Source: Elusimicrobia bacterium RIFOXYA2_FULL_47_53
GTDB taxonomy: Bacteria > Elusimicrobiota > Endomicrobiia > Endomicrobiales > XYA2-FULL-47-53
Assembly (NCBI GenBank): GCA_001800315.1
Contig: MGVE01000011.1
Span: forward strand, 62,001 to 126,000
DNA: 64,000 bases
Direction: 5' to 3'
The translations under genes were made by a program, and so were the position numbers. Below are positions 26,514 to 35,286 of this stretch, in pieces; the stretch's first letter is position 1; each line of letters opens with the position of its first letter. The notes below the pieces were generated by a model, which had not been told where the DNA came from, did no database searches, and saw nothing but the letters and a program-made list of their open reading frames with translations.

Positions 26514-27884
26514 ATGAAATCCATGGAATCCCTTAAAAATTTAAAAGTTGGAGTTATAGGCCTCGCGAAATCCGGTTTAGCCGCGGCAAATTTCGCGCGT
26601 TCCTCAGGAGCTTCGGTTTTTGTAACCGAGTCAAAGCAAAGAGCGGAATGCGCGGTTTTCCTCAAAAGGCTGGCAAAAGGAGTAACCGCCGAGTTCGGCG
26701 CTCATTCGGACAGGATACTGGAATCGGATATTATTGTAAGAAGCCCCGGGGTCCCTAACAATCTGCGGGTTTTGGTTCAGGCTAAACGCTCGGGCATACC
26801 TGTTTACAGCGAAATAGAGTTCGCGTCACGATATATTTCGCCTCGTGAAATAATCGCTATAACCGGCACAAACGGCAAAACAACCACTACCTCTCTGGTT
26901 TCGGATATTTTCAAAACCGCCGGCAGGAAAACCGTCACAGCGGGCAACATAGGTTCGCCGCTTGCCGATTGCGTTAAAAAAATTACTCCGCGGACTTCCG
27001 TGGTGCTTGAGGTTTCAAGCTATCAGCTTGAGGATGTGGAGCGCTTCAGGCCGACAATCAGCGCGATTTTAAATATTACTCCCGACCATATAGAACATCA
27101 CAAGACAATGCGCGGATACATTGACGCCAAGGCCCGCGTATTTGAAAATCAGAAAAAAACCGACTTCTGCGTTTTAAACTACGACGACAAAAAAGTCAGG
27201 GCTTTAAAATCTTTGTGCGGGGCAAAAGTGATATTTTTTTCCGCTCAAAGACGCCTCGCTTCGGGCGTGTTTTATTCCAACGGGTCAATAGTTGTTAAAC
27301 TTCCTTTCGCCGGCTATTCCATAGCCCTTAAATTGAAGATACCCGGAAGGCACAATATTGAAAACGCTCTGGCGGCGGCGGCCATCGCGGCCGCGGCGGG
27401 CATCAAGCGGGGAGCTATTGAAAAGGCCATAAACGGTTTTAGAGGCGTTGAGCACAGGATAGAATTTACCGCCGCGATAAACGGCGTGGAATACATAAAC
27501 GATTCAAAGGCCACCAATGTTGACTCAACGCTGGTGGCGCTTAAAGCTTTTGAAAAACCTGTCTGGCTTATTCTGGGCGGGAGAGATAAGGGGGCTCCTT
27601 ACAGGCCGCTTGGTTCACAGATAAAGAAAAAGGTTAAAGCTATACTGCTCATAGGCGAAGCCGCCGCTAAAATACGCAAAGAGTTTTCCGGAACCGCAGA
27701 GCTGCTGGACGCCGGGGATATTGACGGAGCTCTGTCTTTAGCGTCGCGCCGCGCGGTAAAGGGAGATATTGTGCTTCTTTCACCGGCCTGCGCCTCGTTT
27801 GACCAGTTTGACAATTATGAGCATAGAGGCCGTTACTTTAAAAACGCCGTTTTGAAAATGAAAAAACGCTTTGAGAAAAAGTAA
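26514..27884 (+). CDS. murD: UDP-MurNAc-L-Ala:D-Glu ligase MurD
   Basis: A 456-residue Mur ligase that adds D-glutamate. The N-terminal Rossmann-like domain begins KVGVIGLAKSGLAAANFA, the P-loop is ITGTNGKTTTT (about 118-128), and later blocks are GVEHRIEF and NDSKATNVDST. A second ATG three codons in (26523) is an alternative start. It follows mraY closely, the usual dcw order. Confidence 0.95.
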   Translation: MKSMESLKNLKVGVIGLAKSGLAAANFARSSGASVFVTESKQRAECAVFLKRLAKGVTAEFGAHSDRILESDIIVRSPGVPNNLRVLVQAKRSGIPVYSEIEFASRYISPREIIAITGTNGKTTTTSLVSDIFKTAGRKTVTAGNIGSPLADCVKKITPRTSVVLEVSSYQLEDVERFRPTISAILNITPDHIEHHKTMRGYIDAKARVFENQKKTDFCVLNYDDKKVRALKSLCGAKVIFFSAQRRLASGVFYSNGSIVVKLPFAGYSIALKLKIPGRHNIENALAAAAIAAAAGIKRGAIEKAINGFRGVEHRIEFTAAINGVEYINDSKATNVDSTLVALKAFEKPVWLILGGRDKGAPYRPLGSQIKKKVKAILLIGEAAAKIRKEFSGTAELLDAGDIDGALSLASRRAVKGDIVLLSPACASFDQFDNYEHRGRYFKNAVLKMKKRFEKK

Positions 27885-27934
27885 TTCCGTTTTCTTAACA
27901 ATCATTCTCGGCCAGTCGGCTCCCCGGAAAACAT

Positions 27935-29056
27935 ATGGCTAAATTCTCACCAAAGCTGCAGATAGAAGACAGTCATGATAAAACCCTTTTTATCGTAACC
28001 CTTTTGCTGGTAATTTTCGGCACGCTGATGGTTTTTTCATCCAGCGTCATAATGGCCGATATCCGCTTTCAGTCGCCGTATATGTTTGTGTCAAAGCATC
28101 TGATTTGGGTGGTTATAGGAACCTTTGCCCTTATATTTTTTTCAAAGTTTAATTACCGCTCGCTTCAGACTATGTCCAAGCCTCTCTATATCGCGGTAGT
28201 CGTATTGCTTCTGCTTGTGTTGTTTATCGGGACTTCAAAAGGAGGGGCGAAACGCTGGCTCCGCTGGGGCCCCATAAGCGTTCAGCCCTCCGAGATAGCC
28301 AAGCTGGTCACGGTAATAGTGCTGGCCGATTATCTTGACAGAAAGAAAAGCAAACTTAAAAAAATCAAGGGAATAATACCGCCTCTGCTGATCGCCGGCT
28401 TTCTCTGCGCGCTGGTGGCAGTGGAACCGGATTTAGGCACTCCAATAATTATCATGGCCACTACTCTCGCTCTGCTTTATGTCGCGGGCGCGAAATTTAA
28501 ATATATTTTGTCGGTACTGCTGTTGGCCGTGCCGGTTGTAATTGCGGAAATTCTGAGAAAGCCCTACCGCCTGGCGCGAGTCAAGGCCTATCTCGCGTCC
28601 TGGTGGGATATAAGCTCCACCTCATACCAGCTGGACCAGTCCATTCTGGCGCTGGGCTCCGGAGGGTTTATAGGCAAGGGGCTGGCGCAAAGCCAGATGA
28701 AAATGCTCTACCTGCCCGAGCCGCATACTGATTTTATATTCCCGATTGTAGGCGAGGAACTGGGTTTTATAGGCGCGGCCGTGCTTATTGTTCTGTTCGG
28801 CATATTTACCTGGAGGGGGATTACAATATCCAGGCACTCAACCGAATTTTTTGGAGCCATCCTCGCTTTGGGAATTACATTTTTAATAGCATTGCAGGCA
28901 TTTTTGAATATGGGCGTAGCTTCAGGTCTGCTTCCGACCAAGGGCCTGCCGCTCCCTTTTGTTTCATTCGGAGGAACGGCGCTTCTTATTAATATGGCTG
29001 AGGTAGGAATTCTTTTGAGTATTTCAAAAAATATGGCGGGCAGAGAGAAAAAATGA
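27935..29056 (+). CDS. ftsW: Septal peptidoglycan polymerase FtsW (SEDS family)
   Basis: A 373-residue protein with about ten membrane segments. SEDS landmarks include KGGAKRWLRWGPISVQPSEI and AVEPDLGTPIII in the middle, then GLPLPFVSFGGTALL near the end. It polymerises lipid II together with FtsI. RodA is the main alternative, but position between murD and murG argues for FtsW. It overlaps murG by 4 bases. Confidence 0.92.
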   Translation: MAKFSPKLQIEDSHDKTLFIVTLLLVIFGTLMVFSSSVIMADIRFQSPYMFVSKHLIWVVIGTFALIFFSKFNYRSLQTMSKPLYIAVVVLLLLVLFIGTSKGGAKRWLRWGPISVQPSEIAKLVTVIVLADYLDRKKSKLKKIKGIIPPLLIAGFLCALVAVEPDLGTPIIIMATTLALLYVAGAKFKYILSVLLLAVPVVIAEILRKPYRLARVKAYLASWWDISSTSYQLDQSILALGSGGFIGKGLAQSQMKMLYLPEPHTDFIFPIVGEELGFIGAAVLIVLFGIFTWRGITISRHSTEFFGAILALGITFLIALQAFLNMGVASGLLPTKGLPLPFVSFGGTALLINMAEVGILLSISKNMAGREKK

Positions 29057-30153
29057 TAAGCTCGGAAAACAATATTGTCTTAATAGCCGCGGGCGGGACA
29101 GGAGGGCATCTTTATCCTGGAATAGCGCTGGCCGATGAACTTATCAGACACGGGCTGACACCTGTTTTTCTCACAAAATTTAACGATAACGCCAAACCGA
29201 TTTTTGAAAAAGAGTTTCTCAGATATTACGAAGTCCCTGTTAGAGGCATGCCGAGAAAACTTTCTTTCGGGCTGGTGTTGTTTTTTATTGACCTTGTAAG
29301 GTCCTGTTTTTATACGGCAAATATTATCCGGTCGCTTAAGCCGGCTGTGGTTGTCGGTATGGGGGGGTTTATATCTTTTCCCGCCATATTCACGGCGCGC
29401 CTTTTTTCCATACCCAGGGTAATTCACGAGCAGAATTCTCTGCCGGGCCTGGCGAACCGCGTGCTGGCGTTAATCTCCGGCAGGGTCGCTGTCAGCTTTG
29501 CCTCTTCGGCCAGGTTTTTTCCAAAATCAAGAACAATACTCACGGGTAACCCCGTAAGAAAATCCATATTTTCAGTTGAGCCAGCGAAGGTTTTTGCTGA
29601 ACTCAAGCTTGACTCATCCAGGTTTACGGTTCTTGTTTTCGGCGGCTCGTTGGGAGCTTCCGGAATAAACAGGGTTGTTTCCGAGTCGCTTTCGGACCTC
29701 GCTGAACTAAAAGACAAGATACAGTTTTTGCATATAACAGGAAAGAATGACGCCGGCAGGGCCCGTGAGAGCTATCAAAAGGCCGGATTTAAGGCCCTGG
29801 TGCTGGAATATTTGCACGAAATTGGCAAGGCCTATGCGGCGGCTGATTATATTATTTGCAGGGCCGGCGCCACTACAGTCGCGGAACTGCTTTATGCCGA
29901 GAAAAAGTCGCTGTTGGTGCCCTATCCTAAGGCGACAGGCAATCATCAGGAATACAACGCCTCTATACTCGTGGAGACCGGACTGGCATCCATGATAAGA
30001 GAGAAAGATCTAAATGGGAAGTTAGTGGCAAGATACATAAAGGACGCCCTGCGGGAGTTTGACGGCAAAAGAGAGGCCTGCGCGCTTCCGGATTTTCTGC
30101 CTCAGCAAAAGCTTGCCGCTGAAATAATTAAAATTGCCGAGAGCGCGGGTTGA
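29053..30153 (+). CDS. murG: Lipid II synthase MurG
   Basis: A 366-residue GT-B glycosyltransferase that adds GlcNAc to lipid I. The N-terminal loop is AAGGTGGHLYPGIALADEL (about 12-30), followed by GMGGFISFPA, HEQNSLPGLANR and the C-terminal UDP-GlcNAc site ICRAGATTVAEL. It is the last cell-wall gene of this cluster; surE follows one base after its stop. Confidence 0.95.
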   Translation: MISSENNIVLIAAGGTGGHLYPGIALADELIRHGLTPVFLTKFNDNAKPIFEKEFLRYYEVPVRGMPRKLSFGLVLFFIDLVRSCFYTANIIRSLKPAVVVGMGGFISFPAIFTARLFSIPRVIHEQNSLPGLANRVLALISGRVAVSFASSARFFPKSRTILTGNPVRKSIFSVEPAKVFAELKLDSSRFTVLVFGGSLGASGINRVVSESLSDLAELKDKIQFLHITGKNDAGRARESYQKAGFKALVLEYLHEIGKAYAAADYIICRAGATTVAELLYAEKKSLLVPYPKATGNHQEYNASILVETGLASMIREKDLNGKLVARYIKDALREFDGKREACALPDFLPQQKLAAEIIKIAESAG

Positions 30154-30154
30154 T

Positions 30155-30898
30155 ATGAAAAAAACAGTCCTTATCACCAATGATGACGGAATTTACGGGC
30201 CGGGATTAAGGCCGCTGATCCGCGAGATTAAAAGGGTTGCCAAAGTGGTAGTGGTGGTTCCCGACCAGGAGCGGTCAGGAACAAGCCACTCAATAACTCT
30301 CCATAAGCCGCTCAGGGTTCAAAAAGTCGGCAGGGATATTTTTATGGCTAACGGCACTCCCGCCGACTGTGTCAGGTTCGGAGCCCGTTCGCTTTTTAAA
30401 GGCAGGATAGACGCTGTTGTTTCCGGTATCAACTCTGGGCCAAATCTTGGGCAGGATGTGGTCTATTCGGGAACCGTGGCGGGAGCCCGCGAGGGAACTC
30501 TGCTGAATATCCCGTCGGTCGCGGTTTCAGTCGCCGAAACGGGCAGGGGAAATTTCAGCCTGTCCGCTAAATTCGCCGCAAAATTAGCCGGGATGATACT
30601 CTCCGAAGGGATCCCTGCCGGCCTGTATCTTAATGTAAATGTGCCATATAAAATTAAAGGCGTAAAAATAACCGACCTCTGCAAACGGATTTATGACGAA
30701 AAGATTGAATGCAGGACCGATCCCCGCGGCCTTAAATATTACTGGCTTGCCGGCAAGACGGTTTCAGGCCTTTCTCAGCCCGGGACGGATCTTTATGCCG
30801 TTGAAAAACACTTTGTCTCTATCACTCCGCTCAACATTAACCCGACTGCCTCGGAGAGTTTCAACCTATTTAAACGGTGGATAAAAGATTTAAGCTGA
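30155..30898 (+). CDS. surE: 5'/3'-nucleotidase SurE
   Basis: A 247-residue metal-dependent nucleoside monophosphatase. The N-terminus ITNDDGIYGPGL carries the metal-binding D10-D11, followed by PDQERSGTSHSIT, NGTPADCV and SGINSGPNLGQDVVYSGTV. The start is the ATG at 30155, one base after the murG stop. A longer in-frame TTG at 30134 lies inside murG and lacks support. It overlaps uvrB by 22 bases. Confidence 0.93.
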   Translation: MKKTVLITNDDGIYGPGLRPLIREIKRVAKVVVVVPDQERSGTSHSITLHKPLRVQKVGRDIFMANGTPADCVRFGARSLFKGRIDAVVSGINSGPNLGQDVVYSGTVAGAREGTLLNIPSVAVSVAETGRGNFSLSAKFAAKLAGMILSEGIPAGLYLNVNVPYKIKGVKITDLCKRIYDEKIECRTDPRGLKYYWLAGKTVSGLSQPGTDLYAVEKHFVSITPLNINPTASESFNLFKRWIKDLS

Positions 30899-32925
30899 CA
30901 TCAGGTTTCAAGCCATCCGGCGACCAGCCAGGGGCCATTGAGGAGCTTTCCGACAATATAAAGAAAGGCTCGCGCTCACAGGTTTTGCTTGGCGTAACCG
31001 GCTCCGGTAAAACCTACACGATAGCCAATGTAATTGAAAAGCTTCAGAGGCCCGCCCTTGTAATCGCCCCAAATAAAATACTGGCCGCTCAGCTGTACGC
31101 CGAGTTTAAAGCTTTCTTTCCTGAGAATGCCGTTGAGTACTTCATTTCCTATTACGATTACTACCAGCCCGAAGCCTATATCCCTCAAACCGATACATTT
31201 ATAGAAAAGGACTCGGCCATCAATGACCACATTGACCGCCTGCGCCTTAAAGCCACATCCTCGCTTCTTGAACGAAGGGATGTGATTATAGTCGCCTCGG
31301 TTTCGTGCATTTACAACCTCGGCTCACCGCAGGAATACAGGGATATGTGTGTTTTTGTTGAGAAAGGCGCCAAAAAATCAAGAGACGAGATAATCGCTGA
31401 ACTGATAGCCATAAATTACGAGAGAAACGAAGTGGAGTTTTCAAGGGGTAAAGTCAGGGTAAGGGGCGATACCATAGAGGTGTTTATGGCCTACCTTGAG
31501 ACCGCCCTGAGAATAGAGCTTTTCGGCAATGAGATAGAAAAGATATCTGAAATAAATCCTGTTACCGGCGAGGTAATTGCGGTCAAAGACAGCTGTTTGA
31601 TTTATCCGGCGCGCCACTATGTAATGCCCAAAGAGGAAATGGAAAAAGCGGTTGAAAGAATTGAAGCGGAGCTCGCCGAGCGTCTTGCAGCCTTAAAAAA
31701 CCAGAACAAGCTTCTGGAATACCAGCGTCTTGACCAGAGGACGCGCTACGATATTGAGATGATGAAAGAAACAGGTTTCTGCAGGGGGATAGAAAATTAT
31801 TCACGCGTAATTGAAGGGCGCCCCGCGGGCTCCAGGCCCTCCTGTCTGCTGGACTATTTTATCGCTTCCACCAAAGGAACATCCGACGATTTCATCACTA
31901 TTATTGACGAATCTCATGTGACCGTGCCACAGATAAGAGGCATGTACGAAGGCGACAAGAGCCGTAAGGAAACCCTCGTCAATTACGGTTTCAGGCTTCC
32001 TTCGGCGCTTGACAACAGGCCGCTGAAGTTCAACGAGTTTGAATCCCTCGTAAAGGACATTATTTTTGTATCGGCCACGCCCGGGCCCTATGAACTCGCA
32101 AAGACAAAAGGCGCAATAACCGAACTTATCATCAGGCCAACGGGACTCATTGACCCTGAGGTAATCATCAGGCCGATCGGCAGCCAGGTGCAGGACCTTA
32201 TTACCGAGATCAGAGCCTGCGTTGAGAAAAAACAAAGGGTGCTCGTAACAACGCTGACTAAAAAGATGGCGGAGGATCTCGCCGACTATCTCTCGGAAAA
32301 AGAAATTAAGGTTTCGTATCTTCATTCGGATATTGACGCTCTTGAAAGGATAGATATACTTAAAAACCTGAGGCTCGGTAAATTTGATGTTCTGGTGGGT
32401 ATCAACCTGCTTCGCGAGGGGCTGGATCTGCCTGAGGTCGCCCTTGTGGCCGTCCTGGATGCCGACAAAGAAGGTTTCCTTCGCTCCGAGACCACGCTCA
32501 TTCAGGTTTGCGGAAGGGCGGCGAGGAACCTTAACGGCAAAGTCATTCTTTACGCCGACAAAATGACCGGCTCCATGCAGCGGGCTATTGACGAAATGTC
32601 CAGAAGAAGGCGCAAGCAGGAAGAATACAATGTTAAAAACAAAATTACTCCCCGCTCAATTGTTAAGGCCGTGCATGACCTTGAGGAGTTCCAATACCAT
32701 GCCAAGGAAGAGGGGCTTAAGAATATAGTCAGCGAGGTTTCAGCGGAATATATAACTCCCGGCAATATTAATAGAGTTACCGCTGAACTGGAGAAACAGA
32801 TGAGAGAAGCGGCCGACAATCTGGATTTTGAGCTGGCCGCGGCTTTAAGGGATAAGATTATAGCCATCAGTGAAATGGCGGCTTCTTCCGGTAAACGGCG
32901 CACTGTTGCGCGGCGAAAAAAGTAG
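30877..32925 (+). CDS. uvrB: Excinuclease ABC subunit UvrB
   Basis: A 682-residue nucleotide-excision-repair helicase-like subunit. Walker A is GVTGSGKT (39-46). The damage-clamping beta-hairpin region contains YDYYQPEAYIPQTD. The helicase motifs include DESHVTVPQ and QVCGRAARN, and a C-terminal UVR domain (ELEKQMREAADNLDFELAAA) contacts UvrC. The start is GTG at 30877 within surE. It is the last core gene before the accessory island. Confidence 0.96.
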   Translation: MDKRFKLTSGFKPSGDQPGAIEELSDNIKKGSRSQVLLGVTGSGKTYTIANVIEKLQRPALVIAPNKILAAQLYAEFKAFFPENAVEYFISYYDYYQPEAYIPQTDTFIEKDSAINDHIDRLRLKATSSLLERRDVIIVASVSCIYNLGSPQEYRDMCVFVEKGAKKSRDEIIAELIAINYERNEVEFSRGKVRVRGDTIEVFMAYLETALRIELFGNEIEKISEINPVTGEVIAVKDSCLIYPARHYVMPKEEMEKAVERIEAELAERLAALKNQNKLLEYQRLDQRTRYDIEMMKETGFCRGIENYSRVIEGRPAGSRPSCLLDYFIASTKGTSDDFITIIDESHVTVPQIRGMYEGDKSRKETLVNYGFRLPSALDNRPLKFNEFESLVKDIIFVSATPGPYELAKTKGAITELIIRPTGLIDPEVIIRPIGSQVQDLITEIRACVEKKQRVLVTTLTKKMAEDLADYLSEKEIKVSYLHSDIDALERIDILKNLRLGKFDVLVGINLLREGLDLPEVALVAVLDADKEGFLRSETTLIQVCGRAARNLNGKVILYADKMTGSMQRAIDEMSRRRRKQEEYNVKNKITPRSIVKAVHDLEEFQYHAKEEGLKNIVSEVSAEYITPGNINRVTAELEKQMREAADNLDFELAAALRDKIIAISEMAASSGKRRTVARRKK

Positions 32926-32938
32926 GCAGGGACAATAG

Positions 32939-33043
32939 TTTAAACTGATTACTGACTCCGAGATTGCAAGGTATTTCGGGATATCAAGGCCATCAGTTTC
33001 AAGCGCAATAAAGAGAGTGGGAAAAAATTGCTACAGAAAATAA
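32939..33043 (+). pseudogene. C-terminal remnant of a REP-type tyrosine transposase
   Basis: After an in-frame TAG, the frame encodes a tail (from 32945) with DSEIARYFGISRPSVSSAIK and a stop at 33041-33043. This resembles the helix-turn-helix end of the intact neighbouring transposase (GKEIAKYLSITAVAVSKGIR). No catalytic part is present. It is therefore the leftover tail of another, different member of the family, lying directly before the intact element. The match is short and by eye. Confidence 0.6.
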
Positions 33044-33051
33044 CCTTATCG

Positions 33052-33077
33052 AGACTTTGGGGACAGACTTTGGGGAC
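33052..33077 (+). repeat. Exact tandem 13-mer at the edge of the transposase element
   Basis: AGACTTTGGGGAC occurs twice in direct succession (33052-33064 and 33065-33077). The GGGGAC of the second copy is also the outer end of the left 24-bp inverted repeat. Confidence 0.85.
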
Positions 33078-34149
33078 GCTCTTAACTAATTAACTACTGA
33101 CAAATAAAGAGACAATTGATAAAAGGGATGTATGCCGAGACAAGGAAGAATAAACATAGAAGGTGGGATATATCATGTGATGCAGCGTGGCATTGAGCGT
33201 CGCGAGCTGTTTAAGAGTGACGCTGATTGCCAGGAGTTTGTCCGCAGGTTTTCGGAAGGATTAAAGGATACTGGGCACAAATGTTACGGTTGGGCGCTTA
33301 TGCCCAACCATTTTCATTTATTGATACGAGCTGGGGAGAAACCGTTAAGCGATCTAATGAGGAAGCTACTAACCGGGTATGCGGTATATTTCAACAGGAA
33401 GTACAAGAGGAGCGGGTATTTATACCAGAACCGATATAAATCTATATTGTGCCAGGAAGATAGTTATTTAGTGGAGCTGGTGCGCTACATACATTTAAAC
33501 CCGTTGAGGGCAAAGATAGTGAAGGATATGGGCGAATTAAACAAATATAAATGGAGCGGCCATTCGGTAATAGTTGGTGTGAATAAGGCGCCATGGCAGA
33601 CTATCGGCGAAATACTTAAGTATTTTAGCAGTAATAGAACTGAGGCAATCAGGAAATACATTAATTTTGTGGAAGAAGGTGTGAATAAAGGAAAAAGGGA
33701 AGAATTGACGGGTGGCGGGTTAAGGCGGAGTGCGGGTGGAAAATGGAGCGGGGTGCTTGCGCTAAAAAAAGCGAAAGAATACCGGCAGGCAGACGAGCGC
33801 GTGTTGGGCGATTCCGGGTTTGTAGAAGAAGTGTTGAAAAGCGCACGGGAAAAGGTACAGAGAAAAGAGATGCTTATAAAAGATGGTTGGGATTTGCGGA
33901 AAGTTGATGAGAAAGTATGCGAAAAGTATAATTTTAAGAAGGGCGGTTTGAGTAATAGGAGCAGGTTAAATGCAGTATCAGAGGCAAGGAAAGTATTTAT
34001 GTATTTGGCGAATAAAGTATTAGGTATAAGCGGCAAGGAGATAGCAAAATACTTAAGTATAACAGCGGTAGCGGTTTCCAAGGGCATAAGGCAAGGTGAA
34101 ATAATATGTGGCGGGGAAAGCCATAAGTTAATTAGTTAAGAGCGTCCCC
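33072..34149 (+). mobile_element. Single-gene element with Y1/REP-type tyrosine transposase
   Basis: A transposase gene is bounded by a perfect 24-bp inverted repeat: 33072-33095 (begins GGGGACGCTC) and 34126-34149 (ends GAGCGTCCCC). The right copy contains the last four transposase codons and its stop. IS200/IS605-type elements typically have subterminal hairpins and no terminal inverted repeats, so this layout resembles REP/RAYT-type units more. No target-site duplication is evident. It interrupts or abuts the 5' side of a ribonuclease toxin gene. Confidence 0.7.
33132..34139 (+). CDS. REP-associated (Y1-type) tyrosine transposase
   Basis: A 335-residue protein. The N-terminal Y1 transposase domain (about 1-150) has GGIYHVMQRGIERRELF, the HUH motif in ALMPNHFHLLI and the catalytic Tyr region SGYLYQNRYKS, followed by RYIHLNPLRAKIV. 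A C-terminal helix-turn-helix (GKEIAKYLSITAVAVSKGIR) gives DNA recognition. This architecture fits RAYT-type transposases, which cut and join single-stranded DNA through a 5'-phosphotyrosine. The coding sequence is AT-richer than its neighbours. The frame is intact and may be active. It starts after AAAAGGG. Confidence 0.9.
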   Translation: MPRQGRINIEGGIYHVMQRGIERRELFKSDADCQEFVRRFSEGLKDTGHKCYGWALMPNHFHLLIRAGEKPLSDLMRKLLTGYAVYFNRKYKRSGYLYQNRYKSILCQEDSYLVELVRYIHLNPLRAKIVKDMGELNKYKWSGHSVIVGVNKAPWQTIGEILKYFSSNRTEAIRKYINFVEEGVNKGKREELTGGGLRRSAGGKWSGVLALKKAKEYRQADERVLGDSGFVEEVLKSAREKVQRKEMLIKDGWDLRKVDEKVCEKYNFKKGGLSNRSRLNAVSEARKVFMYLANKVLGISGKEIAKYLSITAVAVSKGIRQGEIICGGESHKLIS

Positions 34150-34155
34150 TACTAA

Positions 34156-34341
34156 CGTATATATATACATTACAACAGAGAAGGATTCCTACCGAAACAA
34201 CCCGCAGGTTATTATAGAGAATATGTTCATCCAACACCCGGCGTAAATCATGCCGGTTTACAGAGAGTAATAACTGGACAAAATGGCGAAATGTGGTATT
34301 CGCCCAACCACTATAGAACAGAACCAGTTAGAATTAAATAG
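34156..34341 (+). pseudogene. Truncated guanyl-specific (barnase/RNase T1-type) ribonuclease toxin
   Basis: The frame is open from 34156 to TAG at 34339-34341 and encodes the C-terminal part of a microbial RNase domain: NREGFLPKQPAGYYREYVHP, TPGVNHAGLQRVITG and NHYRTEPVRIK. The expected catalytic residues are visible: Glu in YYREY, Arg in LQRVITG and His in PNHY. There is no start codon and no N-terminal part, since the mobile element's right end lies 6 bases upstream. A barstar gene begins 14 bases after the stop, and the stop's G is part of its ribosome site. The original protein was probably a secreted or Rhs-borne toxin. The frame is too short for the track of long ORFs and was read by hand. 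Confidence 0.72.
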
Positions 34342-34355
34342 GGGAGGAATTGACG

Positions 34356-34793
34356 ATGAAGATTATTGATACTTTTGTATTTTCTGATGACCACAAATCT
34401 AATGAAGGAGATTTAATTATTAAGATTCCTTGCAACATTAAAACTGAGAATGCACTATTTGATGTGTTATTAAAAGGTTTGAGTTTTCCATATTTTGGCT
34501 GGAATTGGAATGCACTTGATGATTGTCTGCATGATTTTGAATGGTTACGTGCAAAGAAAATAATTATTCAACATGATGATTTACCGCAAATGCCGGTTAA
34601 TGAACTGAAAATATATTTAGAAGTGTTATCAAGTGCAGTTTATGATTGGATGAATGATTCCGCACATGATTTTGTGGTTGTATTTCCTGTCCAAGAAAAG
34701 GCACAAATTGTCAGTATTGTTGGAGAGGAAACTGTTATGTCAAAATTTACGGATAAACCCATTGGTGAGGAGTTAAGAAACCCAAACAAATGA
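34356..34793 (+). CDS. Barstar-family ribonuclease inhibitor (immunity protein)
   Basis: A 145-residue protein of the barstar family, which plugs the active site of barnase-type RNases. The core is FDVLLKGLSFPYFGWNWNALDDCLHDF (family hallmark FGWNWDALDDCL-like), here at about residues 37-63, with acidic residues that would contact the RNase. The start is ATG 34356, 8 bases after GGGGAGG; a TTG two codons earlier is less likely. The gene is clearly AT-richer than the core genes around it, pointing to horizontal acquisition. It lies directly behind the truncated toxin and looks intact. Confidence 0.85.
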   Translation: MKIIDTFVFSDDHKSNEGDLIIKIPCNIKTENALFDVLLKGLSFPYFGWNWNALDDCLHDFEWLRAKKIIIQHDDLPQMPVNELKIYLEVLSSAVYDWMNDSAHDFVVVFPVQEKAQIVSIVGEETVMSKFTDKPIGEELRNPNK

Positions 34794-34873
34794 AATATAC
34801 AGCCAAGAGTAATAAGTATATCATGGAAAGAACTCTGTCCTATCCTTAAAAATGACCCCTCAAAACGCGTTAA

Positions 34874-34930
34874 TCGGCACTTGTTGGTGCAGGGATAGAT
34901 GAATATATTTCTGTTAGCAGGCAAGAGTAA
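34874..34930 (+). pseudogene. Possible Rhs core fragment
   Basis: Between an in-frame TAA and TAA the frame reads SALVGAGIDEYISVSRQE. The GxGIDE block is typical of the end of Rhs/YD-repeat cores (YVxGxGIDE). Only 18 codons survive, so the call depends on the clearer YD fragment downstream. Confidence 0.4.
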
Positions 34931-35286
34931 CAAGTCATTCGGATATGGTTATTCCTTCCGGTATATATCAAAATACAGACATGTGTTAATGGGGTCTTTA
35001 CATTTAGCGAATAAGTCAGCCTGACAGCTTTTCGCCTTGCCGCTGGTGATGCAATGGCCGGTATGATTTTCGGCGGTTGCGAACTCAACCCCGCGCCTAG
35101 ATTCAACATCATATCGGAGCAGGGTTTCAGACATGCGCAACCGAAGTAACGAAAATCAATCGGCAATTAGGCGCATCAAAGCGGCAATTGCGAAAACTAT
35201 CAAACTATATAACAACACAGAAGCAAGGCAAAAACATTGGTTCACGCAGAATTTTACGGGTAAGGAGAGAAAGATAAGAAGGAGAA

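Noticed and set aside
33052-33077. CRISPR-like repeat
   Set aside because: Only two abutting 13-mers without spacers; better explained as an insertion-edge duplication. No cas genes are in the window.
34949-35140. 63-codon minus-strand frame with several cysteines
   Set aside because: No recognised family, no convincing ribosome site, and it lies in decayed DNA. It cannot be excluded as a small gene but is not supported.
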